Virus record (IMG/VR): IMGVR_UViG_3300035099_000047 | Span: 1-64,000 of that record | DNA: 64,000 nt | From: a virus | Reading direction: 5' to 3' (one strand) | Shown here: piece after piece, positions 49,077-56,571 of the stretch | How the letters are laid out: every line of letters begins with the position of its first letter | Numbering within the stretch: the first letter of the stretch is position 1 | Program-made: the position numbers and the translations under genes | The notes under the pieces: generated by a model | The model's input: only the letters and a program-made list of their open reading frames with translations | Told to the model about the DNA's origin: nothing | Database searches by the model: none

Positions 49077-49655
49077 TCATTCGTCGGTTTGGAAGTCCAA
49101 CTTATCAATCCGGAACCGTCCATTGATACCACCGTTTTCCACCCTCATGGCGCCCCAACCAATGAACTGACCAACACACCGCAGATGATCGTGGATCTGA
49201 TCCGGGGTGATTTTGCCGTCAAAGACGTCAAAATCTCCGTGGGCCACCCATTGATGGAACGTTGGGAAAATGCGAGGTACCCGCTTGGTACCTCCATGCT
49301 TACCGTCGGATGGTACCGGAAGGGGGATGGGATCCACGTCTTCGACCGTCATAGGAGATCCATCAGGTTTAAACAATAACACTGATGAACCAGGTGAAAT
49401 ACCCTTGACAAATCGGCTGGCAAAAGTGGTACGACCCTCCACCTTGCGCCCCAACCATTTGGCTGCAGACAGTAGAGAGTTGGTAACGCAGAAGGAATTC
49501 AGGTAACATTGACCTTCTGGGTTGACCCAAAGTTTCTTCTTCCAAATCCTTTCCTCGAACTGTTCATAAGTCTCCCCGTCCTGCTTTTTGTCCAGCAGAT
49601 ACCTGGAAACCATGAGATCAGCCATCCCGATCACTTGAAAAGTAACCTTCAACAT
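49077..49655 (-). CDS. Conserved-type phage protein flanked by pentamer arrays (192 aa)
   Basis: MLKVTFQVIGMADLMVSRYL, later VPSDGKHGGTKRVPRIFPTF then QWVAHGDFDVFD, and QFIGWGAMRVENGGINGRFR. This order (v.GhaplM..ry, PSDG..GG.kRv...fP, fiGwG..R...gG..GRF) is one I recall from a widespread phage protein of unknown function, usually near replication genes. Sits between arrays 2 and 3. Confidence 0.65.
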   Translation of the reverse strand: MLKVTFQVIGMADLMVSRYLLDKKQDGETYEQFEERIWKKKLWVNPEGQCYLNSFCVTNSLLSAAKWLGRKVEGRTTFASRFVKGISPGSSVLLFKPDGSPMTVEDVDPIPLPVPSDGKHGGTKRVPRIFPTFHQWVAHGDFDVFDGKITPDQIHDHLRCVGQFIGWGAMRVENGGINGRFRIDKLDFQTDE

Positions 49656-49765
49656 ACAAACTTCTCCTTGAAAAGGGCTTCACGACTGATTGGTTCTTGA
49701 GTGTCGGCCCTGTGCCGTACTGCTAACCATGTCTTGCGCTTGCCCTTGATTCACCTAACAAGTTC

Positions 49766-50010
49766 TTGTCTGGTCTAGTTTGGTCTAGTCATATCTCGTC
49801 AGGTCTAGTCTGTTCCCGTCCGGTCCTACCGCGTCTTGTCGGGTCACATCTAGTCACGTCCGATTCCGTCGTGTCTTGTCGGGTCACATCTAGTCACGTC
49901 CGGTCAGGCTTGGTCAGATCATGTCTCGTCATGTCAGGTCGGGCCCAGTCTCGTCAGGTCTAGTCTGGTTTGGTTCGGTCCCGTCTTGTCCCGTCCTGTC
50001 AGATCGGGTC
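49766..50010 (+). repeat. Pentamer array 3: 49 NNGTC units with internal duplication
   Basis: 245 bases, exactly 49 steps from TTGTC to GGGTC. A 30-base segment (49833-49862) is repeated identically 40 bases later (49873-49902), i.e. shifted by eight units. It lies between the 49077 gene and the primase. Confidence 0.92.
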
Positions 50011-50022
50011 AAGCTAATTACT

Positions 50023-50904
50023 TTATTCTACCAAGAATCGTTTACGCAACTCAGCAATTTCATCGGAATCAGCCTCAGCTGCATCTTTACCAGTTTCCAA
50101 TTTTACTCGATGGGTCTCTCCAGAGTATCTGGCCAACTCGTCAGCCAACCTGTTAGCTCGCCATTGAGCTTGAGTTTCACTGTCAAAACAAACCACCCTG
50201 ACCGGATACTTGATCATTTTGTTCAATTGGGCTGGAGTGTAATTCAATCCCATAGTGGCTACGGCTCCAGGTCCAATGGCCCAAGCATCAGCTGGCCCTT
50301 CCACAATTATTATACACTGTCTGGCCAAATCATTCCCGTAAAGCAACTCTTTTGCAGGAATGGCTTCTTCTGCTACTGGAGCATTACTGTACCGTTTGCC
50401 TTTGTCGCCAATAGAGCGGGTTGTCCAGCTAACTGTTTCACCCCGGTACTGAATAGGTATGAATAGGCTCCAACTGTACCTAGCCGCAATCCCTATGCCT
50501 TGCACACCCCACAACCGAGCTATACGGTCCGGATCAAATCCCCTGCCTTGCAGGTACTTGCGATGAGCCTTGGCCAGCAGTCCTACACCAGGAGGAATTT
50601 TAAGCTTACCTGCTAATCGTTCAGCCCATTTACGATTCCGCTCCCAACCAACACTTTTGAGCAAATCATAGCATTCCAGAACGGACAGATGGGTAGTTTC
50701 AGACAGAGCATCAACTAACCGAATTGACCCACATGACCAGCAATTGGCATAACCTCCGGACACATTGATGCCCAGTCGAAACCGGCCACTGCGGGGACTG
50801 CACCTTGGACAGTCGATTTGCACCCATCCCTCACGAGCGTGCTCATGTTGACCCACCGTGCGAGTCGGTATCCTCAATTCGGCAAGTAATGAATCAATCC
50901 TCAT
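50023..50904 (-). CDS. DnaG-like primase
   Basis: A 293-residue primase. N-terminal zinc-binding region: CPRCSP and CWSCG, about 30 residues apart. Central TOPRIM: CIIIVEGPADAWAIG (Glu) and RVVCFDSETQAQW (D-x-E-like). The C-terminal helicase-binding domain of full DnaG is absent, as in many phage primases. Works with the DnaB-like helicase at 42.2 kb. Immediately downstream lies pentamer array 3. Confidence 0.88.
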   Translation of the reverse strand: MRIDSLLAELRIPTRTVGQHEHAREGWVQIDCPRCSPRSGRFRLGINVSGGYANCWSCGSIRLVDALSETTHLSVLECYDLLKSVGWERNRKWAERLAGKLKIPPGVGLLAKAHRKYLQGRGFDPDRIARLWGVQGIGIAARYSWSLFIPIQYRGETVSWTTRSIGDKGKRYSNAPVAEEAIPAKELLYGNDLARQCIIIVEGPADAWAIGPGAVATMGLNYTPAQLNKMIKYPVRVVCFDSETQAQWRANRLADELARYSGETHRVKLETGKDAAEADSDEIAELRKRFLVE

Positions 50905-51230
50905 GACAACACAGCCTCAGCCCGCTCAACCACAGCCTTGACACGGTTGAAATACTCACGTACAAACTTCATGGCCCGACGCACGGCCTTGTTGGGATCA
51001 GAGTATTGTTTAAGGTTTGGATCGTCCCATATTGACCAACCGCCCCCAGCGTGATCTGGATTGTTTGATACCACGGCCCAATACTCAACCTTGCCATGGA
51101 CTGATATTGGACCATTGTAAGCATAGAACTGCCAGCCGATGTTTTTCCACACCCGTAGCTTCCAGCCCTTACCCTTCAACTTGCGAATCAGAGCCCGACC
51201 TGCTTCAACTGCTTCTCGCTTGGTTTTCAT
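50901..51230 (-). CDS. Hypothetical protein (109 aa)
   Basis: A basic helix (KREAVEAGRALIRKLKGKG), Trp-rich strands (WKLRVWKNIGWQFYAYNG), and a helical end. Resembles small domains that read 'W....GW.y.l..g....'. It overlaps the primase start. Unknown function. Confidence 0.55.
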   Translation of the reverse strand: MKTKREAVEAGRALIRKLKGKGWKLRVWKNIGWQFYAYNGPISVHGKVEYWAVVSNNPDHAGGGWSIWDDPNLKQYSDPNKAVRRAMKFVREYFNRVKAVVERAEAVLS

Positions 51231-51240
51231 GATTAACTCC

Positions 51241-51453
51241 TTAAGCTGTCCAACGAGGAAACTTGAGCCGCTTAGTTTTCAACACAATCTTGGCCAGTTC
51301 CTCCAACCCAGTGACATCCCACCCCTTGCAGCTTGCCACATGTCGGGCGAACTTCGTATACAGTTCATCCTCCAAGGCATGAGCCTTCTCCGGATCGTAA
51401 TTCTTGGCTTCTTTGATCCTTTCCACCATACATTCCGCCTGCTCAAGAGTCAT
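51241..51453 (-). CDS. Helical hypothetical protein (70 aa)
   Basis: MTLEQAECMVERIKEAKNYD, then EKAHALEDELYTKFARHVA: helical throughout, with a basic end (LKTKRLKFPRW). Overlaps the SNF2 helicase stop (ATGA). Family unknown. Confidence 0.55.
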   Translation of the reverse strand: MTLEQAECMVERIKEAKNYDPEKAHALEDELYTKFARHVASCKGWDVTGLEELAKIVLKTKRLKFPRWTA

Positions 51454-52814
51454 AACCGCATCTCCTTTCCCATTTGAATCAAGAGTTCGTCATACACCCC
51501 CAATTGCTCTCCACGGCCATTGCCATCAATGACCTCATTGAATGTTTCCTGCCTACGTTGTATTATACACAAAACCTTCTCTTCAATTGTATCATGAGCC
51601 ACTAAATAATAGACAGAAACGTCCTTGGTCGTGCCGATTCTCCAACACCTGTCTTCATTCTGGATAGCAGTACCGGGGTTCCAAGGCAATTCCGCAATGG
51701 CTACGTTGTGAGCAGCAGTCAGGTTGGTACCAACTCCAGCGGCCTTATGTTCCCCAAACAGTACCCGCACCCGTGGATCTTGTTGAAACTTGTCCGTTAA
51801 GGCCCCTCGCTTGTTGCTAGGCACGCTTCCGTCAATCGTAACAGACGAGTACCTACAACCCTGTCGAAGTCCATCTAGGAACGCTCGATGGTGAGCAAAA
51901 AACACCATCTTCTCTTCACTCTGGTCTAGCCAATTGTTTAGCCAATCTATTACAGCTGGTAGCTTCTCTTGGGATGCCAATCTCATCAAGTACCCAACCT
52001 TTGAGAACCCCTCAGTCTTCAATGCACGACGAGCCTTGACCGTCCCATACTTTTGGATCCAATTGCGAAAATCGTTTTCTGCCCGTTGATACTCATCAGG
52101 ATCTCGCAACGGTACCGGCATTACACAACGGAATTTGTCTGGCAAGTCCTTGAGCACTTCCCGTTTGTTATGGCGCACTAACACCCTACGTTTCAATTCC
52201 TCATGCAATTCATCTAGGTGGCGGGTGTGATTGAAATTCCAACCCCACGGGGTCAATTTGGGTGGGCAGTAGCGTTCGGCATACCTGGCACGATTACCCC
52301 ACACCTTGGGTTGCAAAATGCTGAGCACGGGCCATAGTTCAATGACTCGGTTCAAAAAAGGGGTACCACTGAGTGCCAATACATGAGGAACGTTGAGGCA
52401 AATGGCTCTGGTGCAAATCGTCCTAACGCTACGCGGCGAACTGAGCATCTGACATTCATCAATTATGATTGTTTCAGCCCCGTACCAATACAACCATTTC
52501 ATCCAGTACTGCAAAATGTCATAATTGATGATGACTATATCTGGCCGTTTGCTTTTGTAAACAATATCCCGTGGGGTGGTGGACTCTGCGATGAAAATGT
52601 TTGGGTTATTTAACACCCGCTTGGCCTCCCGTTCCCAATGGAACTTGACGGAAGCGGGGCAGATCACCAGGGCCGGGAGGGCATCAGGATGATGCTTCAG
52701 ATACAGGTAAGACGTGAAGGTCTTACCAAGACCAGGGTCCATCGCCAAAAGAGGACGGCCGTCGAACCACTCGATTTCTCTGAGAGCTTGGATTTGGTAG
52801 GGGTAGGGTATCAC
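51450..52814 (-). CDS. SNF2-family DEAD/H helicase
   Basis: A 454-residue SF2 translocase. Motif I DPGLGKTF, Ia VICPASVKFHW, II IIDECQML (DECQ in place of DEAH), III ALSGTPFLN, and VI EDRCWRIGTTKDVSVYYL are in order, and MIPYPYQIQAL starts the Q-like region. Phages use such enzymes for strand exchange or fork remodelling. GTG start overlapping the upstream stop (GTGA). Confidence 0.9.
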   Translation of the reverse strand: MIPYPYQIQALREIEWFDGRPLLAMDPGLGKTFTSYLYLKHHPDALPALVICPASVKFHWEREAKRVLNNPNIFIAESTTPRDIVYKSKRPDIVIINYDILQYWMKWLYWYGAETIIIDECQMLSSPRSVRTICTRAICLNVPHVLALSGTPFLNRVIELWPVLSILQPKVWGNRARYAERYCPPKLTPWGWNFNHTRHLDELHEELKRRVLVRHNKREVLKDLPDKFRCVMPVPLRDPDEYQRAENDFRNWIQKYGTVKARRALKTEGFSKVGYLMRLASQEKLPAVIDWLNNWLDQSEEKMVFFAHHRAFLDGLRQGCRYSSVTIDGSVPSNKRGALTDKFQQDPRVRVLFGEHKAAGVGTNLTAAHNVAIAELPWNPGTAIQNEDRCWRIGTTKDVSVYYLVAHDTIEEKVLCIIQRRQETFNEVIDGNGRGEQLGVYDELLIQMGKEMRL

Positions 52815-53434
52815 TCAATGGTTGCTCCCTGAGCCTTTTTCTTACGGTATTCCCCCAGGGCGTCACATATCTTTCCATAAATCTCGGGCCCGATGCCATT
52901 GGCTCGCTGCAAATTGCAAGCCTCTCTGACTAAATCCCCAATGGTGTATAAACCAGCACAGCAAATAAGCAAGTGATTGACATGTTCGGACATCCCTAAC
53001 TGCTCAATAGGAGTCTTGTCAAATCTCAGGGGATCGCCATAATCATTTGGAGGCTCTGACTCACTGATCAGCTGTAGCAGCTTGCTTATGATCTGTTTGT
53101 GTAGTTGTTGGAGTTTGGCATTTTGTCCCTTGGTTAAGTATTTGCGACTGCCCACCTCACCTTCAAACTCCACCCGGCGCACCGGATCCCTGTAAGGTCT
53201 TTGGATATGACCGGATTGGTCCTGCCGTGCAATTCTAACCTCTCTGATGTACACAGACACCAACCGGCCCATTTTTCCAATCGAAGCCAAATAGGGCAAC
53301 ATTGCATAAGTCCATTTCAGGGCTCCCACCATCGCCTCTCCCTCAGTATCAAATTCTACCAAGGTGGATTCATTGCGATGATCGTATCCCGTCAAACGAC
53401 TACGGTAGTTAATGGTGAATTCCCAATACATCAA
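52811..53434 (-). CDS. Protein with C-terminal RNA polymerase alpha-CTD-like domain
   Basis: A 207-residue protein. The N-terminal 130 residues (strands and a Lys/Gln-rich helix) are unrecognised. The C-terminal 60 (PIEQLGMSEHVNHLLICCAG, YTIGDLVREACNLQRANGIG then EIYGKICDALGEY) closely follow the alpha-CTD pattern 'pIeeLgLs.ra.n.L...gi.tigdLl..te..L...nG....eI...L'. The alpha CTD binds UP-element DNA and activators, so this could redirect host RNA polymerase or bind DNA on its own. Other helix-hairpin-helix domains are alternatives. Confidence 0.6.
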   Translation of the reverse strand: MMYWEFTINYRSRLTGYDHRNESTLVEFDTEGEAMVGALKWTYAMLPYLASIGKMGRLVSVYIREVRIARQDQSGHIQRPYRDPVRRVEFEGEVGSRKYLTKGQNAKLQQLHKQIISKLLQLISESEPPNDYGDPLRFDKTPIEQLGMSEHVNHLLICCAGLYTIGDLVREACNLQRANGIGPEIYGKICDALGEYRKKKAQGATIE

Positions 53435-53641
53435 TCAACTCGCAGGCAAGACTGAAACCTCTATCAACCAATTTTCCTCATTCAGTTCATCTACCAAACT
53501 CCTGGCTTCCAACTCACTGAGTTCCTTTTTGTTTAGATACCCAGCCACAAATCGCGGTTCCCTTTGCGGCCCGCGATCCAAGGTTAGCAGCACGTTGTAC
53601 TTGCCATTACGGCTTTTAATGAACTTAGCAACCATTTTCAT
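53435..53641 (-). CDS. Hypothetical protein (68 aa)
   Basis: MKMVAKFIKSRNGKYNVLLT, then two more strands and helix (LSELEARSLVDELNEENWLI): a small alpha/beta protein. It starts near the structured RNA at 53.68-53.83 kb. Family unknown. Confidence 0.5.
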   Translation of the reverse strand: MKMVAKFIKSRNGKYNVLLTLDRGPQREPRFVAGYLNKKELSELEARSLVDELNEENWLIEVSVLPAS

Positions 53642-53675
53642 TTGATCTCTTGCCTTTCTTCCTTACTGGGGTCTA

Positions 53676-53832
53676 AAGTGGCCTCGGCCAAGGGGGCCGT
53701 TCGCTGCCGAGGCCAAACCGACTCAAGGAGGGCCGACCCTACCGAAGTTAGCCCAGCAGGTCGGCGACAGCCATCGTTCACCCGACGGTCCCGGCGCAAG
53801 TGAGCAGGCCGCTCTATGAACCTGGGCTAGCA
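53676..53832 (-). ncRNA. GC-rich structured RNA candidate with terminator-like hairpin
   Basis: The gap 53642-53838 holds no gene. On the minus strand TAGCCCAG pairs with CTGGGCTA across 80 bases, enclosing GTTCA/TGAAC and GAGC/GCTC stems. AGGG-TCGG-CCCT follows, then a 10-bp perfect hairpin TGGCCTCGGC/GCCGAGGCCA with a CTTTAG tail. Composition is far richer in GC than the genes beside it. Could be a processed 3' UTR or an independent RNA. Confidence 0.5.
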
Positions 53833-53838
53833 ATTCCA

Positions 53839-54174
53839 TTATTTGACCTTGACCTTTCCTACCGCCTTGCCTGTGTAGTTGTAATAAATGATGTCTTTGC
53901 CCCGCTGTTCGGCGCTGCCTAGCAGCTTACCTTCGCGGTTGTAATACCTGGTTCGGTTCCCCCGTTGGATGGACCGACCTTCGTATTTACCCGTGCGGTC
54001 GTAAAATTTGTTGTAGCCAGTGGGACCAAAGATTTGGTCGTTTTGGACCCCCTTGGAATGTCCTACCGTCCGTTGGTGGGTTTGAACTTGAAGTTGGGTT
54101 GGAACAGTCTGGTTGCATTTGGTCAAACACACCGCTAATACTCCCACCAACATCAGTCCGAAACCAGTCTTCAT
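53839..54174 (-). CDS. Exported or lipoprotein-like protein with YxxxGK repeats
   Basis: A 111-residue protein. MKTGFGLMLVGVLAVCLTKC is a signal sequence with a Cys at a possible, imperfect lipobox. After it come repeats FYDRTGKYEGRSIQRGNRT, YYNREGKLLGSAEQRGKDI and YYNYTGKAVGKV, a 3-fold strand repeat like MORN/RHS-type hairpins. Likely located at the cell surface or periplasm after export. Role unknown. Confidence 0.6.
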   Translation of the reverse strand: MKTGFGLMLVGVLAVCLTKCNQTVPTQLQVQTHQRTVGHSKGVQNDQIFGPTGYNKFYDRTGKYEGRSIQRGNRTRYYNREGKLLGSAEQRGKDIIYYNYTGKAVGKVKVK

Positions 54175-54187
54175 TGTGCCCTCCAAT

Positions 54188-54943
54188 CTATTGGCTTTGG
54201 GGAGTGTTGGTCATAGGGACCGCATACATAGTTATTCTACCATTCACGAGCTTGGCCCAGTGATCACTCCAAACGTGTTTGCCAATAATTTCGTTGTTTG
54301 CAATAGTAGCAGACCGCAACTGCTCCGATGAATTGCGTGCACCGTTTCCCCTTTGGTAAGCCAAAAATACCGGAAGGATTTGGTTCAATCGCCTAAAAAT
54401 TCCAGCCTCATTGCTATCCCCATAACGGCGATAGACCACCAAACCATAATAGGTAGGACCTCCGCAGATTACTAGCCGTACCAGTGCCCTCCACAGGAAC
54501 TTACCAGCCTTATCAGGTACGAACACTATGGCAATGTCTGGGTCCGCTAAGTATCGCAATTGTTGGGCCCCCCGCCATGATGCAAAGCAACTTCTATAGT
54601 GTTCAGTCTCGGCCAACCTAAGCAAATCGTTGTGACGACAAGATAACTTAAAGTTGATGGGTTTGAGAACCTTTCCCAACTCACTAGCCCGCTTGTCGTC
54701 AATTCGTCCCCTGCGCAGCAACCATCGCGTGAACTTCGTTCTGCCCCCCTCAGCGGCCCAAAGGTCGTAGGCATTCAACAAATCGGCCGGTACGAGATCC
54801 CTCTGGAAAGGGGCCTCGTACCAGCCTTCTATTTCTAGCAGCTTTTTATGCCGTGGCCGCACGTCCAAACTGCCAACGATCCCACGGCGTCCACCGTTGA
54901 CTGTCTTTGTTCGCTCCCGTTCAATTCGTTGCTCTAACACCAC
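54188..54943 (-). CDS. Hypothetical protein (251 aa)
   Basis: Basic N-terminus (MVLEQRIERERTKTVNGGRR), then a mixed body with LRRGRIDDKRASELGKVLKP and a strand-rich second half (IAIVFVPDKAGKFLWRALVR, TYYGLVVYRRYG). I do not recognise it. About 140 bases upstream of it (54944-55082) show no gene or clear signal. Confidence 0.5.
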   Translation of the reverse strand: MVLEQRIERERTKTVNGGRRGIVGSLDVRPRHKKLLEIEGWYEAPFQRDLVPADLLNAYDLWAAEGGRTKFTRWLLRRGRIDDKRASELGKVLKPINFKLSCRHNDLLRLAETEHYRSCFASWRGAQQLRYLADPDIAIVFVPDKAGKFLWRALVRLVICGGPTYYGLVVYRRYGDSNEAGIFRRLNQILPVFLAYQRGNGARNSSEQLRSATIANNEIIGKHVWSDHWAKLVNGRITMYAVPMTNTPQSQ

Positions 54944-55082
54944 CTTAGCTCCCTTGTTTCCTCCGGCTAGCGAGTCCCCGAAGGGTACGCCATCAAGTCA
55001 GGTTGCCAAGCCTAACCGCCACGGATTTTAAAGAATCAAAAATCATTTGTCTCTAAAGTCCGCTATCTAACACTCACACCCT

Positions 55083-55625
55083 TCAACCCTCCACCAATGC
55101 CTGTTCAACCTCGCTTAACCCATCTATAACCCGAGCAACTGACCACCCCAACTTGACCATGTATTTGACCACCATATGTTTCATGGTGCTTTGGTTGCGC
55201 TTCAAATGCAATGAAGCTAGTTCCGCTGGCCCTTCTATTATAGCTGTCAGGATTGTACGAGCATCATCACTCAATTCTTGAGTCAAACTATCAAACCAAC
55301 CAATATAGCCCTGCCGGATATAGTCCTGCCGAATTAAACCCTGCCGTTGGTCCAAGACTTCCGGATCAATGTTCCTGATATGCTGGCGACGGTAATCGTG
55401 AACCAGATCTTTCATCGTGTTTTCTAACACCTTGTGCAAGTAGGTGGTAAATCGCACGCTCTTGTCTGGGTCCCAATACTTATAAGCGTAGCAGTAAGCC
55501 AACTGGCCTTCGGCCACACAATCCTCCAATGGAATACCAGTTTTGCGGTGGCACCTCCAAGCCACCTTGTAAATGAGTTGTTTCACGTCTCGAAACGTTT
55601 CTGAGCAAGCATCAGTTGTTACCAT
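55083..55625 (-). CDS. Sigma-70 region-2-like protein (180 aa)
   Basis: Residues 15-85 follow sigma region 2: IYKVAWRCHRKTGIPLEDCV, QLAYCYAYKYWDPDKSVRFT then TYLHKVLENTMKDLVHDYRR. This is the 'A..g...a...yd...g.rFsTya...v...i.dylr' pattern. A helical C-terminus (MKHMVVKYMVKLGWSVARV) replaces a clear region 4. It has its own strong promoter. Phage sigma-like proteins of this type switch host polymerase to phage promoters. Confidence 0.7.
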   Translation of the reverse strand: MVTTDACSETFRDVKQLIYKVAWRCHRKTGIPLEDCVAEGQLAYCYAYKYWDPDKSVRFTTYLHKVLENTMKDLVHDYRRQHIRNIDPEVLDQRQGLIRQDYIRQGYIGWFDSLTQELSDDARTILTAIIEGPAELASLHLKRNQSTMKHMVVKYMVKLGWSVARVIDGLSEVEQALVEG

Positions 55626-55670
55626 GGTAAATCCTTTTCCAAATTGAGCCTTGTCACTGCTGAAAGCCCC

Positions 55671-55699
55671 AGTATACGCGAAACCGTAAACCGGGTCAA
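55671..55699 (-). promoter_or_regulatory. Sigma-70-type promoter for the sigma-like gene
   Basis: TTGACC, 17 bases, TATACT on the minus strand, about 45 bases before the ATG. Confidence 0.8.
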
Positions 55700-55707
55700 T
55701 ACCCTTA

Positions 55708-56007
55708 TCAGGGGGTTTTCACTGGATTTTTTTGCCAACACTCGACGATCCGGTAAGCCCATTTAGCCCCATAATCTATGTGACCCATTGCATATCGCTC
55801 AGCCGCTTCAATTTCTTCCAAAGACAACACCCGCAACCCATGTTGCTGGGCGTAATCCCTAGCAGCTGACCAAACTGCTTTCCGCTCACTCAAAATCCAT
55901 TCCTCAACGGGCTTCTCAGGACGCTTTTTAGCCTCGTTCTGGAAAGTGTCATATAGCAATTGAGCCGGTTCTGTTTTAGGTCGAAAGAAACCTTGCATGT
56001 TACTCAT
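55708..56007 (-). CDS. Hypothetical helical protein (99 aa)
   Basis: MSNMQGFFRPKTEPAQLLYD..., with helices EEWILSERKAVWSAARDYAQ and LSLEEIEAAERYAMGHIDYG. Similar small helical proteins are common near phage early genes. ATGA overlap with the next gene. Function unknown. Confidence 0.55.
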   Translation of the reverse strand: MSNMQGFFRPKTEPAQLLYDTFQNEAKKRPEKPVEEWILSERKAVWSAARDYAQQHGLRVLSLEEIEAAERYAMGHIDYGAKWAYRIVECWQKNPVKTP

Positions 56008-56180
56008 TTCACCTCCTCCTTTCTCACTCCGTCGGTTACACAGACAACACGGTGAGGTATCAACCTTTTGATCTCCTTGGCCGCTCTCAAGGCTTCCTCC
56101 CTACTACCGTAGACCTTCTGATTAGCAGGCTGAACACTGGCCGGGATGCCCCGATGCTGCTTGGTGATGTACCATTTCAT
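56004..56180 (-). CDS. Hypothetical protein (58 aa)
   Basis: Start MKWYITKQHRGIPASVQPAN behind GGAGGG. Strand, helix (REEALRAAKEIKRLIP), strand: a small domain often seen as an isolated phage ORF. Unknown. Confidence 0.55.
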   Translation of the reverse strand: MKWYITKQHRGIPASVQPANQKVYGSREEALRAAKEIKRLIPHRVVCVTDGVRKEEVK

Positions 56181-56181
56181 G

Positions 56182-56460
56182 CTAGTCCCTCCACACAAAC
56201 ATACCGGACCAGGACGCAAATTGTTTCAGCGACATTTTCTCAATAGCATCCGCCACATTGGGCCGGACTGAACACGGCAAAGGCCCCAAATGCCCAGTCC
56301 GTTTGGCCTCGGCATACCGCTGCTGGGCTCGCTTAACCGCGGCAGCAGAAATCCTTTTCCCAGAACGCAAGAACCACCTGGTCATGTTCGAGCCCTTTCC
56401 CCACCCAGGTATTGATGCCATCTCCCTCACACAGGCTGCCTGTTTGATTCTACCTTTCAT
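56182..56460 (-). CDS. Basic hypothetical protein (92 aa)
   Basis: MKGRIKQAACVREMASIPGW, with a Lys/Arg-rich helix (AAVKRAQQRYAEAKRTGHLG). Overlaps the end of the small gene to its right. Family unknown. Confidence 0.5.
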   Translation of the reverse strand: MKGRIKQAACVREMASIPGWGKGSNMTRWFLRSGKRISAAAVKRAQQRYAEAKRTGHLGPLPCSVRPNVADAIEKMSLKQFASWSGMFVWRD

Positions 56461-56569
56461 GTTCCTGCTCCGTTCGCTGGCTCATTTGAATCTTCCCTCG
56501 GCAACTAACCATTGTGGCATTCCAAGCAGCTTGGGCTACCCCTTGAAAACAGCCGATTAGCTCTCTCAT
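56450..56569 (-). CDS. Small protein (39 aa)
   Basis: ATG 56569 follows the RNA ligase stop by two bases; MRELIGCFQGVAQAAWNATM, then an acidic/Arg tail (SQRTEQEHER). Its stop overlaps the next start. No room for a different gene; a short but convincing link in the operon. Confidence 0.55.
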   Translation of the reverse strand: MRELIGCFQGVAQAAWNATMVSCRGKIQMSQRTEQEHER

Positions 56570-56571
56570 CT

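Noticed and set aside
47591-49960. Short frames on both strands through the pentamer arrays (SGLV or DxTRxD periodic peptides)
   Set aside because: Their 5-codon periodicity follows from a 5-base repeat; no ribosome sites; not phage-like proteins.
47603-50010. CRISPR array or tRNA-like repeats in the pentamer region
   Set aside because: There are no conserved repeats of 20-40 bases separated by unique spacers; only a 5-base consensus.
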